DNA of 64,000 bases from Annona cherimola. Taxonomy: Eukaryota; Streptophyta; Magnoliopsida; Magnoliales; Annonaceae. The notes under the pieces were generated by a model. The model was not told where the DNA came from. It ran no database searches and worked only from the letters and a program-made list of their open reading frames with translations. The stretch is taken from the NCBI GenBank assembly GCA_030490835.1, contig CM059971.1, positions 77,890,224-77,954,223 on the forward strand. Direction: 5' to 3'. The translations under genes and the position numbers were made by a program. Within the stretch, counting starts at the first letter, position 1. Each line of letters begins with the position of its first letter. This document shows positions 23,854 through 36,369 of this stretch, piece by piece.

Positions 23854-24483
23854 ATATCATTAATATTTTTTTTAGCACACTATGATGGGTCGGTAAATGG
23901 GCTTAAAAAGGGTAAAGTATGCTTGAAAATATATAACCATGAACTAAATGACAAAATAAAATACGCATACACCAAGGGAAAATATGTAAATGCAAAACCA
24001 CTATAAAATGCGAGTTAACAGGTTAGCTGGTTAGATATGATGCGAGTTAATGGCAGAAATTAAACGTGCAAAATAGAAATGTAAAAAGGTGTAGAAGAGG
24101 GGTTCAAGATCAGAAATGAAAAAATATAAAAAGGTGTAGACATGGGGGTTAAAGAAGGGAGATGCAAACGTCAAGGCTTTTAGATGATGCGAATTTTTAG
24201 AATTTTTTTAGATGATGCGAGTTAGTCAATCACACACATGTATCTTAATTAGACGTAATTAGTAGTTAGTACATGTGTACAAATATTGATAAAATTTAAT
24301 ATATCATTTTTTTATAATTTAAAGTAAAGAAAACAGATAACAAATAAACTGAGTGATGATTAATAGGAAAGCAATGATATTAAACTAACAGTATAGTAGT
24401 TAACATTAAATAAAGCAACACAAGATTAGATTTAATAAAGAAAAATTCAGATCATTAAGGGAAATAATTCAAAATTTCATGCC
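23854..24483 (-). other. 5' leader of the Athila element
   Basis: This is the untranslated stretch between the primer site and the Gag start. It is AT-rich and has no open frame of note. It would contain the packaging signal, which I cannot identify by eye. Confidence 0.7.
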
Positions 24484-24501
24484 TCCCCGGCAACGGCGCC
24501 A
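24484..24501 (-). promoter_or_regulatory. Primer-binding site, tRNA-Asp
   Basis: The plus strand reads TCCCCGGCAACGGCGCCA, which is the 3' end of plant tRNA-Asp(GUC) including part of CCA. The minus strand is therefore an 18-base perfect primer site. It lies six bases inside the 5' LTR. Use of tRNA-Asp is characteristic of Athila elements. Confidence 0.93.
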
Positions 24502-24507
24502 AAAACT

Positions 24508-26920
24508 TGATGCACACCAAGTGCTTGTCGTTAAGAGCACTGTGATCACCAGTTTAATTAAAATTAACCGAAATACATTAAAGCTACCACTATGCGGGTG
24601 ATAGTGTAGAATAACGGTGAGTCGGGTCGAATCCACAAAGAGGCGATGTAGTTTTGAATTATTTTAAGCAAAAATAAAAGAGAAAAGCAAAAGAGGGTGT
24701 AGAGAAGAGAAAGAAAGAAATTAGAGTAAAAGAAATTAAAGAGAAAATAGAAGGAATTAGAGAGAGAAGAAAAAAAAATTAGAGAGAGAGAAGAAAGGAG
24801 AATTAGAAAGAGAAAGAAAGAAGAGAGAAAGCAGATAAATAAGAGAGAGAAAGAGATAGAGAAAGGAAAGGAGAAATTGCAATTAATTAAAAATTAAATC
24901 TAAACTAGGACAGTAATTAAAAGACTACAGAAGTAAAATTTAATCTACGAAAACAGGAATGAAAATTGCATTAAATGTAATTTGAAAATTACAATGCATA
25001 AAGCGGTAAATCTAGGCTAAATATTACAAATCTAAAATTAACAACTACGAAGCATTAAAGAAAAAAAACTATAATTAACAGAAAATTTATTTACCCCAAT
25101 TCTTGCTCGAAAAACCACTCTCTTTGAGAAGCAATCCAAGCCCTTGGAGCTTTTTCTCACTTGGCAAAGGTCCCACCTAAATGGGCCCCACTTCAAGTGA
25201 TGGGAGAGATAGTTGTGTCTTAGGATGAGTGGAGGGTCCCTTTTATAGATATGTGAGGGGCCCTCCTTCCAAAGTCGAATCCGATGTGGGATTCATTCCG
25301 CTGCCTTCGTTGCTTCTCCATTTTCGTGCAGCTATTTGAGCTTGACGCAGGGTTGCTGTCTCGATTGTTGCACAGAAAAATTCGTGGGTGCTGAAAATTC
25401 TGCTTCGTCATATTTTTAGGGGAGGCTAGATTCCATGCTTTCATGACCGGTGCTAGCATGCTTAGATTTCCATCTGACGATTTCAATTTCAACTTGGATT
25501 TTGCCAAGCGGCTTAGAGGTGAAACAGAATCATGGCTGCTGCTGAAGTGGGCTTTTTCTTCATTGATTTCTTCAAGGATTGCTGCCATGGCTGTCAAAAA
25601 CATGGATGAAGTGATCACCGCGATCGGCCCGAGCAGAAACGGAGAGAATGGCCGACGTAAGCAGCGCCTCGCTGAATACCAAGCTCTATCCCAAACCCAG
25701 AGACGAGCCACCGAAGGGAGACACGAACTGATGTGCAACACGGTTGCCAAGGCCGGTCTTTAGGAAACCGCAGGTGAAGAAAAAGGCAAGAGCAATGAGC
25801 CATGGGATCGGATCGCCGAAGGCAGAGAAAGCCATGGCTATCTTCGAATTGGGGGGAACGGTGGAGAGATGGATTGCCGTGCCGAATTGCAGACGAAGCT
25901 AAATAGAAATCGGGTTCTACGGTTCTTGGAAAATGAAGTTGTCGATTTGCTGCTGGTTTACTTGATTGGAGAGGCTAGAGATTTTCGTGGCTACCTGTAA
26001 TTGCTGGAATTAAAGTTCTATGCTGAAATGCATGCTTGCTGGTGGGTTGCAGCGGCGATGCTCGGATTTTCCATGGCTGCCAGAATTTTTCGTGGCTGGA
26101 TGCGGGTTGGGCAATTTGTGGCCGGAATCGATGGGGAGAATGCTGAAGTTGTCGGCTGCTGGGATACGCCAGTGCCGAGCTCGTCACTTGCCGGATTCAG
26201 GGAATGAATTAGAAGGCAGCTGCTGCCGGTGGGGAAGATGGAGCTTCCATGGCCGCCGAATTTGTCCGTGTGGTGCGGACGGCTGGCTGAGATTTTGCTG
26301 CCGTGAATGGGTTCGTCTGCCTGCTTGGAAGATGACCGTAGTCGACCTAGACGGATGCTGAATCATTGCTGCCATGGCTGCCAGTTTTGATGGAAAAGGC
26401 TGCTCGCCGGTTTGGGGAAGATGGAGCACTAGAATATGGTGCTCCGGTGGTGAACGGTTACCAGTACTCATGCAGAAAATGAAAACATGCATTTAAATAT
26501 TTGATTTTTGTTAAAATAATTTTCATAACCCCGCATAGTCTTTTAATGTACTTTTAAGCCCCTTTTGAATTTATTATATGAAATTTTATCTTAAATGTCA
26601 TAAAAGTTTGCTTTATAACCATATTTTAGATTGTAATTATAATTGTATGTATGATTTTTCAATTAGATGGTTTTAAAATTTTGCCCAAATTATATTAATA
26701 TACTGCTACATATTTCATCATTAAAATTTTCAAGGGGATTGAGTCATAATTTTATATATTCGGGAATATATGTAAAATGTCCCATTTTATAGCAAAATTA
26801 AAGGCTCTATTAAAAATATGATTTTCATGAAATTCCACTAAAACCTGCATTTAATTAATGTTTCAATACTTAACGGTGTGAATTTAATATAAAATTAAGT
26901 GAAAATTTTTAGACTTATTA
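24508..26920 (-). repeat. 5' LTR of the Athila-type element
   Basis: It is 2413 bp and the near-identical partner of 14913-17340. Its outer end reads TTATTA in plus-strand orientation instead of TTATCA, so the terminal CA is mutated. It lacks 13 bp present at about 15713 in the other LTR; the lost segment lies between two GCTGCC copies, as expected for a slippage deletion. This LTR carries the promoter that would drive the element toward lower coordinates; I could not place a start site with confidence. Confidence 0.95.
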
Positions 26921-26925
26921 ACCAT
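26921..26925. repeat. Target-site duplication, right (ACCAT)
   Basis: It is identical to 14908-14912 and directly abuts the right LTR. Confidence 0.92.
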
Positions 26926-28760
26926 GTAACAAATTTACTGAACAAGTTAATAAAGCTTAGTTCACTAAATTTTGGATGGCAACTTGAATTGATATTCTAG
27001 GTTAATAATTCAAGTTAATTTTAAATTTTTTGATTTTTTAAAATATTTATTTAATTTAAAGACTTAATTATATTATACTTACAAGTTAAATTTTAAATTG
27101 CATTAAAGTATATTGATTATAGATAATGTAATGTTTTAAAGAAAATGAGAATAAGGTTAAAAATATGTTTATAATTTTTAATGAATTAATATATGCAAAG
27201 TAAGTCGATATATGATCAACCTACCCCGACCTTATTTTTGAATATAGGTAAAAGGTTTTAACCTAATCCTACCCTTGAGTGATAACTAATATAACATCAT
27301 GAAGGTAAAGTATAAATAAATAAGGTAATTGTGCGAAAAATAATTAGAAGATAGAAGTAAAAATTAGTGAATAAGGTAATTAAGTAATTAAGATGTCAAA
27401 TTATTTATGGAAGAAAGTGCAGGAAAAAGGTGGAAAACTATGGTCACCACGTAAATAATTTAACATTTTAACTGCTTAACTATTCTATATTTTCATTCTT
27501 ATCCTTGCATTTTAGTTATCTCACTTTACTCCTATCATTTATATTATTTTTCGTACTTTCGAAAAATATCTTCTTTTCCATTTCCTACTTTTCTGCCATT
27601 TTCACATTACCAAATATCATTCTGAAATGTCAATAGAAAAATCAACTAGGGTGTAATTTGCGTTTTAAACTACCTAACAATGTTTATTTGTACTATAAAT
27701 AATAAAATTTGACTATTCGCATTTTAAATTCTATACTATTTAATTTCTTTGCATTTTAAACCTAGAGCCTATATTTAAAATGACTAATATACCCCTATGT
27801 TTTAAAATCCAAAACAAATATATATACATCTCCAAAATTGATAAAAATTAATTTATAGCTTAAACATAACTAGATTAACCGTTTTGCAAAAAAATTCTTA
27901 AGATTGATATTTATTTTCTTGAGAAAAAATTATAAAGAATGATTTAAAAAGGATGAAGGGATAAAAATAATTAAAATTTTCGAATTATCAATTATAAATT
28001 TTAAGCCCAAATTAGAAGAGTGACCAAAAAAGCCAAGCTTATAAGAAAAATGGATAGAGGTCACTTTAGGATATAAAATGCAAATGCTCAAACTTAGAAA
28101 GTTTAAAGGTTAATTTGGAGATATACAAACTTAGTTTGTCACTAATTATAAATACACTCATATAGTTTTACGAATTGCATATTATCCTATATAATTTCAC
28201 CGAAATTGCAAGCATATCCGCAAGACCCTTTTGCCGTTGGAAACTATTAATATATGGTTAGAAAATTGAATAATGACATAAACGGTCCTGTTAACAGTTG
28301 TATTAGAATTTCACAGTTACAAAACATTTACTTATGTAGGTGGAAGATTTGGTTAAAAAGAAATTGGGTTGAAGGAGAGATTTTCTAAAAAAGAAGGTAA
28401 GAGAAATGAAAAATAATATTAGAGAAATTTTTGAAGGGCAATTTTGAAATGACATATTTTGCTTAACAATCCTTTTATTTCTATTAAACGTCATCGTTCA
28501 CATGAGGAGTACCTGCAATTAGTATCAAATTAGGTTGATATATTTGCAAAGTACCCAAAGTTTAAAATGCAAAGATATTATAGATATTTCATAAGATTTA
28601 ACCCATGAAGGCTCAATGTTTAAATGAAAAAGAAACCAAATAATGCAAAATTTAAAATGAAAAAAAATCAAATAGTGTAATATTTAAAATATTAATTGCT
28701 AAAAATTTCAACATCTAAAATAGGAATAGTTTAAATGCAAATTACCTATCATGCAGCCAA
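26926..28760. other. AT-rich intergenic stretch, no gene recognised
   Basis: The sequence is very AT-rich with no supported coding region. The single short frame at 28303-28494 (minus) has no motif. Fragments like the GTGTGTTTGG-type MITE body occur at about 27330-27620, with TTTAACTGCTTAACTATTC and CTTTACTCCTATCATTTATA, but ends could not be placed. Confidence 0.5.
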
Positions 28761-28950
28761 GAGTGTGTTTGGTAAGGTGTAAAAAAATTATAAAACTAAA
28801 AATTTTCATTTTAAATTTTTAATTATCCATAACTATTATATTTTTAATTATTTCTTCCTATCTTCCGACTACCTCACTTTTCAATCATTTTTACTACTTA
28901 TTGTTATTTATATTATATCACATTATTTTTTATTTAAAAACTTCTGTACA
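28761..28950. repeat. MITE with GTGTGTTTGG-type ends, truncated copy C
   Basis: It begins GAGTGTGTTTGGTAAGG and has the T-rich body typical of the family but no right inverted repeat. It runs directly into the full copy that starts at 28953, so the later element may have landed in or next to its end. Confidence 0.5.
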
Positions 28951-28952
28951 AA

Positions 28953-29234
28953 GGGTGTGTTTGGCAATTGATAAAAAATGTCAAGTTAAAACTTTTCAAT
29001 CTAAAACTTTTCACTCTCCACAACTATCATACTTTTTAATTATTTTTTCACACTTTTCTATACAACTACCTTACTTTTCCATTATTTTCTACACAATTAT
29101 CCATACAACTAATCTATCTATTTTAACTTTATTCTCTTTATTTCTCATCATTACGCCTATTATATTACGTCGTTTAACAATTTCTACTATTGAAAATTTT
29201 TCGTCAAAAGTTTTATAATTTTCTAAACGCACCC
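28953..29234. repeat. MITE with GTGTGTTTGG-type ends, copy B
   Basis: The left end is GGGTGTGTTTGGC and the right end is CTAAACGCACCC, its imperfect complement. The body shares AAAACTTTTCAATCTAAAAC, CTTTTCACTCTCCA and TTTTAACTTTATTCTCTTTA with copy A at 7318-7593. It is 282 bp. The plus-strand frame 28901-29218 is a shadow inside it. Confidence 0.65.
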
Positions 29235-31200
29235 AAAAGAAAAAAAAAATTTATACAAAACACCCCTTACTAGAGAACGAGCTGGATTGATTGATGTTTA
29301 CATTTTGGCGGCTGTGAAATGGTTGGTGCAGATGAGATGAGGTGGTACCACTAAATGGTTGGAAGTGGACGGCTGAAGATAAGTACACGAAATGACTGTA
29401 ATCACTTGATTGGGAATGTCAGACGACGTGCCCAGACGGATACCAGCTATATATCCACCTGTCGTTCTTCCCTTTCTCAGCTCCTCCGGCCCTCCTCGAA
29501 CTCGAATGAGACGTCTGACTCAAGGCTCTTCAGTCTCCTCTAGCTCCCTTTCTCCTTGCGTCTGCCATCTACCCCATTTCCCTCGAACCACAGATTGGAT
29601 CAGCTGCTGATCCCCCAGCTCATTTTCAACATGGGCATCTAGGCAAACCCACGACCAAATTGGATCAGAATTCCCCACCCAACAAGCCTCAAGTCCTAAA
29701 ACACGAGGATATGATGACAAGTCTTTACTCGTACACATAATATTTTTGAAAAATAAGAAAACTTAAATATATAAAGACTTCATTCTTAATTTTTGGGTAT
29801 GTTCACGCATTAAGATGAGATAATAAGATGAAATGAAATTTTCTATTACAAAAAAAAAAAAATTTACCATTTTGAAAAAATAGTAACATACTTTTCTTAT
29901 TTCCAAAGAACAATAATACTTCCTTCCAACCACGAACCGGCCCGACATGGGAAGTACATCTACCTATGGCACTTACGTTAATGAAATATTCAATATTGCT
30001 ATCTAATTTCAGTATGCTTTGATGATTAAATTAAAATTAAATAATATTATTTTTTAAAAATAATTTATTTTACCATAATAACAAAAAATATTTTGGAAAG
30101 AAGTTTTTAAGTGGGTCATAATAGCTTAAAATTTAATTATCGTATGTCAAATATAAAAACTACTAAGATTTATTCATAAATTTGTTCACATGTTGTAATA
30201 ATTTATAGAATCATTTATTTATATTAAATGAATATTTTTGATGATACAGATGTGTGGTTCATAGCTTCTTCATTAGCAAGGATAATGTATATGCAATCAA
30301 AGGAACTTACGCCTTAGCTAGTAATAATTATTGATGAGGAAATTTTCTCTTGCTTGTGACAATATTTTAGAGGTAAAGAAAAATTTTATGCTCATGATAA
30401 TATTTTTATAACTAAATTAAAATTTAGTTGCGTAAGCATAAAATAGTAATTAAATTTCTTCTTGACGTTTGCTACATGACATATGCTAGTTTTTTTTTTT
30501 TTTTTTTTGATTGATTCTAGTCCCTGGAACAGCCATCATGGCACAATCACATTTGCATATCCCAGGTTTTCAACCTGGGACCGGTTGAGCATCATACTAG
30601 TAAAACTGTATATTTTTAGCAACCAAATTTAAACTTTTGCAACAAAATTTTACTAACCAAAAAGAAACTATTCATCTCACTTTAAAATATTATATATCAA
30701 CATTTTCTGGAAAGAAATAATCCGGATCCACGTTCAAATGCCAGGCTCATGGTAGCCCCAATTTTCATTTATGGTCGCTTAACACTTGCGGCCATTCGCA
30801 TTCTGTAAATTGGGTTGATTAAAAAATGAAGTTTTTATAATATCCAGACCGTATGCCCGTCAGCGAGATGATAAAAGTGGGAAAAAAAAAAAATTCTTTG
30901 GCTGTTTCCTTCACTTTTTTATATGATTTCACATTTTCCCACAACGATTTTATTTATTTTATTTTTATTTTCTTTAGTACTCCAATCCTTACCATTACCA
31001 TTCTCAAATTACATCAATGACTTACTTTTTTAAAGTATTTTCTTTCATACTTTTCCACCCTTTTTACGTCTTTTTAAACAGGAAAAGAATCTTCTTAGAA
31101 GTAGTTTCCTTTTTCCTAACTAAAAATGATAGAAAAATATAATCTCTTGACGAGTGTAGAATTAAGTAGATAGATAATTGTTTTCAAATACTCATTTTTA
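29235..31200. other. Intergenic stretch with a GC-richer patch; no gene recognised
   Basis: A moderately GC-rich patch at 29400-29710 contains a TATA-like TATATATCC (about 29449) followed by a pyrimidine-rich segment with short frames on both strands. It could be a relic of a gene's promoter and leader, but no conserved protein sequence is seen. The rest is AT-rich. A poly-T tract at 30490-30508 is part of a possible SINE listed separately. Confidence 0.4.
30490..30605 (-). mobile_element. Possible SINE, minus strand
   Basis: A run of about 19 T at the left would be a poly-A tail on the minus strand. On that strand GGTTGAAAACC (complement of 30565-30575) resembles a pol III B box. The A box is poor and too close, and no target duplication was found, so this is tentative. 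Confidence 0.3.
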
Positions 31201-31202
31201 AT

Positions 31203-31465
31203 GAGTGTGTTTTAAAAATGATAAAATTTTCAATGAAAAATATTTAGTAGAAAAGTTTTTAAGACAAGAAAAAATAATGTGATATAATATGAGTAATGAT
31301 AAGGAATAAAAAGAATAAAATTAAAAAAGATATGTTAAATATACGAATAGTTGTGTAGAAATAATTAAAAAATAAAATAGTTATATAAAAAGAAGTAAAT
31401 AAATAATTAAAAGTAAGATAGTTATAGAAAGTAAAAAATTTAAAAAAAAAACGCCTCATAATCAA
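31203..31465. repeat. MITE with GTGTGTTTGG-type ends, copy D (inverted, degenerate)
   Basis: It starts GAGTGTGTTTTAAAAATG and runs through A-rich text that is the reverse complement of the family body, for example ATGTGATATAATATGAGTAA and GAATAGTTGTGTAGAAATAA. The right inverted repeat is decayed. An 85-codon antisense frame inside is a shadow. Confidence 0.5.
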
Positions 31466-34400
31466 ATAAATACAATTTAATTTTGTTTTGAACAATAGAG
31501 TCATAAAAGAACCCACTTAAAATAGGGAAAGATTATTTGTGAAACCTATAATAAACTACAAAACTTATTAAAAACCACAATAGTCTTGACCATCTGTGAC
31601 TCTATGGATTCCTCAACCCCTTTAATTTATTTTAAGATGTCTAAGTGGGCCACATACAGCAAGGAATTGCGTCCAATTTAACCGAGTAAGTTGTGCCCAC
31701 GTGAGACACGGATGGAGTGTATTGAATATTTTGAGCTGGATAATACACGTGGCAACGACAGGGATAGGCACTTATAAAACAAGGGGTCCAACGCCATTAA
31801 AAAGGAAGCTTCCTGATAATTGAAAAACAGCCCGAGTGACAACAACCCATATCTTCTAATAATCTTCGTAACAAGAAAATGGCTTTCACTGGACGTGATC
31901 AAGTGTCTCTCGAGGCATGGAAAGTTGGGAACACATTTTATGTGATAGGCCGATAAATGATAAACAAACATTAAATCATGACCATTCATTCGGTGGGCCA
32001 AAATTGTTGAAAACCTATGTTCTAAAATCTGTTACAGTTGATTGAAATCGAACCCTTACCGAACATAGCATGGAAGAGCACTGGAAAACATGCAGGAGAA
32101 ATTCATACCATTCATTGAAAGATGTAAATCAGTCAATTTCAGCAGTACTGTTTTCTTATTGAATGAATCAAAGCCGAAGATCCCTATGATCTATGGTCTG
32201 GATATTATGATGTCATTGGGGTGGCTTGTGTGTTGTACGACTGACATGCATGCAACTGAGACCGCCGAGCAGATAAGATTATCTACAATATCTTCCAAAT
32301 TTGCACGGAATATTTCTTCGAGTTAATACAACAACCCATTTCTCTGGGGAGCAGGGGACAACTGTCAATGTCGCACATATGCAAGATATCTCAACCATTA
32401 ATTAGTTGTACCCAAGTGTTAAAATAAACCCCTTAAGAGATTGGATCGATATATTCGTCAGATGGACCACAATCCTCATATAAAAATCGACGGCTGGAAA
32501 GAAAATCACCCGTATGGGGCAATCAGCTGACGATCTTGGCATGTGCACTGGAGGGGTTTCGGAAAGGGCATTGATGGACAGGCCCACCTGATGAACGGCG
32601 GGGAAGCTGCCTCCAATCTGGACTTGCTCGCACATACCATTCGTGTACAGTTCTTGCATGAAAGCAGCATAGCGTTATCACCTTTGTCTCATGGAAACAA
32701 TCTCAGCTCCACTGGCTGTTGCTTGCCTTAGAAATTTGAGCTGGTGGGGTCTGCTTCTTTTTACGGTTCTGATCCGATTCTACTGTGGGAAGATCACAAG
32801 GTTCCCTAGCTGGCTAGCACTTTCTGATTTCAAAGTTGGCCAACAGCACTTGAAAGCTATTCCACAATCCACATGCGAATTCAGGTGGTACTGGTAGATG
32901 TTGAGATGGGATTTTAGATATAATAACAACGGAAAGTGGTTTAATACACCCAGAAGCACTTAATTTTGGTGCACCTGGGTGTATGTATTCTACTTTTTAT
33001 TTTTTTTTAATTTTTTTTATACAATTGTTAATCTAAATATATTAAACATGTGTATTAAATTTTATCATTTTGGATATTTTTAGATATTTTTTGGATTTGT
33101 TAAAATCAATGCCATTTTTATAGTTTAAAATTACTAAAATGCCACTAATTTTTTAAAAAAATTTAAAATTTAAAAATATCCAAAAATGTAAAACTTAATA
33201 CACATGTTCAGTATACTTAGATTAACAGTTATACAAAAATAATAATAATAAATGAGATTTTACCCCGCGAAAGCTAAGCAACCCAAGTGCACAGGAACGA
33301 TTCCCAGTGACAATACTCTTGTCATATGCTAGTTATAATTAGATGCCAAAGGAATCCCAGAACAGATGGTGCTAAATTACCGTATCTTTTCTTATCTGCA
33401 CTTTGTTTTCCTTCTCAGCTCGATCAGGAAGTTGCACTTGCTTCTTGGAACGGTTGTTAATGTTGGGTAGTTTAACCAAGATATCGGGAAATAATGGCTT
33501 TTTTTTTTTTTTTTTTGCCTTTGTTTTGCTGGTTATTTTTCCTGACTTTTTTCTGTAACAGAGAAGGTCACAAAAATTAGAACATTTATTTTTATATGCA
33601 TTATAATATGATTGATGACAATTTCTAAGCCGTTTTATTCTGTTTGTGGCTTCCAATTGTGGATCCTACTTCATGGCATATACGTCTAGATTGGTGCTTC
33701 AATACCCAATAATATTCATCTTATTAACGAATGGAAAATAATAATGTGATGGGGCTTTGTAAATATTTAAAGGGCAACATATGGGGTTCATGATTAATAT
33801 ATATCTATGCATGTATATATATATTCGTTAGGCCTGGGCCTAGAATCGGGAGTTTGCTCTGCCTGACCCAAAAAGGGGAGGCATGATCTTCAGCAGCTCT
33901 TGATGGTAATAAGCTTTCCTGATTGCCAAAGGAACGTCCACAACTCCAAATCATAGTTGCATTATTTTTGCCTATTTATTTTACAGAATCAGAGCCATAG
34001 TTCAGACCTAACGGCACTAGACTTTTAATTAGATCTGTCCAGTTTTGTCAGTCAATATTTCAATAACTTGGCTTTAGAGTTTTTTTTTTTTTCTCTTTTC
34101 TTTCGAAATCGTAGACTAATTACTTGGTAATTACTATAAATAAGTTAATGCCAAAATCTTCCAAACATACTTGAAGAAATTAAGTAAGAACAGAAATTTG
34201 TTTGAGAAAAAACTGTGGTCAACTTTTTACTTTTGTGAAATATCACTACTAAGAAAATACATTTTCGATAATCCTTATTAGTAACCCAAACAAACTTTGT
34301 TAGAAAGAAAAATACATACAAGAAAAATTTTCTTTGCTTATGATGTTTTCTAACAGGAAGTGAAATTTTTTCCTGTTTGTGATGGTTTTAAAGAAAAGGA

Positions 34401-34478
34401 AATTTTTTCCTTGCTCCTAATAATTTCTTTTCTCCTAATTTACCTGTATCCTCTTTATCTTTTGGTTTATTTGGAAAC

Positions 34479-34499
34479 ATATATATATATATATATATA
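34479..34499. repeat. (TA)n microsatellite
   Basis: About 21 bp of alternating TA can be read directly. Confidence 0.9.
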
Positions 34500-34720
34500 G
34501 TTTGAGAAATATTATAAATATGTTAATTTCATGAGATTGCAATTCATTAAACAATGCATATACTCATATGTTTCTTGGGCTTTGCAGATAAGAGGCCCAT
34601 ATCATCGGTGATCCACCCACGAAAAGAGGGCCACGTGCTAACTGGCTCCAATTCATTTCTCCTTCTGGCCCATTCGACTCCCGAGAGCAGCTTTAAGATT
34701 GGGAGATCAGATTTTGAGAC

Positions 34721-34769
34721 AATAAATAATAATAATAACAATAACAACAATAATAAAAATAATAATAAA
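34721..34769. repeat. (AAT/AAC)n imperfect microsatellite
   Basis: About 49 bp of AAT and AAC triplets with few interruptions. It produces an Asn-rich frame on the plus strand and a Leu-rich frame on the minus strand, both artefacts. Confidence 0.9.
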
Positions 34770-35999
34770 TGGCGCCCATTTCTGTCTTGTACACCATCAG
34801 CATAACCAGTCCAAGCACAGGTAGGTCCATAAGATGGTTGTGACTTGTGAAGTTGGAGCAACGAAAGAACGTGCTAGACTGGGAGATTAAGAAGGATTAG
34901 GATTTCTGTATTATTCACGGTTGAGACTTAAAGGTAAAACAGAAGTTTGGATATTTTGAAATTTTTATAGGTTATTTGTAAATATTCCTCGATATTGCAA
35001 CTGTCTTATTTCCGTAAAATTAAAAATAACTTCCACAAATTTTGAAAAAACTTATAAATACATCCCATGTTGTTAATGTTACTTCTCAATTTAGCTAAAT
35101 TAAAAAATTGAAAAATACTTAAGGTTCCACTACGTATATTCTTCGCTATCATGAATATCACTAAAACCTTAGCCTAAACTCACCATCATTTCAATTTTTT
35201 ACTATCACCCACTAATAATCATCAGGTTCCTGTAGTTATTTTCTTGAAGATTTTTGTAATGTTCATAATGGAAAGAAAATTCCTATAGATATTTTTAGTT
35301 TTCAAGAATAACAGGACCTTGACCATATGCGGTATACTAATAATTTTTTGAAAGTTAGAAAAATTTATTTGTAATTTTATAGAACTAAAAAAAAATTAAC
35401 TTACCAGCATTTCCCACACTATAAAATATATTTGCAAATAACCTAAGATTTAATGGAGAATGTCTCAATGAAAGCAGATGCATTGAAATTTTAATGCATA
35501 CAGCTGAAAGTTCCATTTCTTATTATTAATTTTGAATTTTTTGTTATAAAACTCTTAATTTAGATGTATTTAAATTATAACTCAAATTTTACCATTTTTG
35601 AATATGTGTATATAGTTTTTTGATTTTTTAAAAATATAAGGATTTAGTACTTTTAAATGACTAAACTACTCCTATTTTCAAAAAATAAAAAAATAAATAC
35701 ATATTTCTAAAAATACTAAAATTTAGGTTATAAATTAAATATACCTAGATTAAGAATTTTATAAAAAAAGATTTTTAAAAAACAATAATTTTTTAAAAAT
35801 AATAACAATGGAATTTCTAACTAGATACATTGAAATTTTAATGCATCCAATTGCATTGAAACAAATCTCAACTTCGATAAGGCGAAAACTTACAAAATTA
35901 ATTGAAAATGTAATTGTAATTTGTTAAATTAAAGGATAAATCGTAGGCCCATGCTATGGGGAGCTATATCACCCCTTATTTAGTTCCACTATTATGAAA

Positions 36000-36340
36000 C
36001 GGGGTTTAAAGTGATGATAAAATCAAAAATTAACGTGTCGAAGGTTGAACCCTATATATAGATATCATGATAGTAAAAATCATGTCGACATCTTAGATAC
36101 GCTATATTTGCTTTAAAATATGTAATTAACTTTGAAAAATATTTAGATTCATTCGTAAATGCATGAGAATGCTATATTTTTTTATATAAAATCATTTATG
36201 CATGTGGAAACAACTTTAAAATTGATATATAAAATTAAACAATCTTATTATGTTAATTATATATTTTTAGAGAGAACTATATACATATTAAATTTTTTTA
36301 TGAAACTTTATATGATAGAAACTCAATGAATATAGCCAAT
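36000..36340. repeat. Degenerate long-TIR MITE copy
   Basis: Weak but ordered similarity to the family: ACTTTGAAAAATATTTAGAT, AAATCATTTATGCATGTGGA, ACTTTAAAATTGATATATAA and AATCTTATTATGTTAATTAT. The ends are decayed, so boundaries are approximate. Confidence 0.45.
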
Positions 36341-36369
36341 TCGATTTCATTATGAAAATGTGACTTATA

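Larger units (their letters stand above)
14913..26920 (-). mobile_element. Athila-type Ty3/gypsy LTR retrotransposon, complete but coding-defective
   Basis: This 12.0-kb element has two nearly identical LTRs, a perfect 5-bp target duplication, a primer-binding site complementary to tRNA-Asp next to the right (5') LTR, and a polypurine tract next to the left (3') LTR. Transcription runs on the minus strand. Gag, protease, reverse transcriptase, RNase H and integrase are recognisable in that order in one broken frame. The lineage call rests on the tRNA-Asp primer site, the Athila-like gag (DNFLEIC/LRLFPFSL-type core), the DLGA protease and FMDD polymerase motifs and long LTRs. Athila elements often carry an envelope-like frame after pol; none is seen here. 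LTR divergence of about 21 substitutions in 2.41 kb (by eye) means a recent insertion. Confidence 0.93.
31470..35995. other. Intergenic stretch, no gene recognised
   Basis: No exon with recognisable domains is seen. A segment at 31680-32900 is less AT-rich than its surroundings and has several overlapping short frames on both strands without motifs; it could be promoter, non-coding RNA or old coding relic. A poly-T run (33499-33516), a TA microsatellite (34479-34499) and an AAT microsatellite (34721-34769) are present. From about 34900 on the sequence is uniformly AT-rich. Confidence 0.45.

Noticed and set aside
24484..24501. A tRNA-Asp gene
   Set aside because: Only the last 18 bases match; the position next to an LTR shows it is the retrotransposon primer site.
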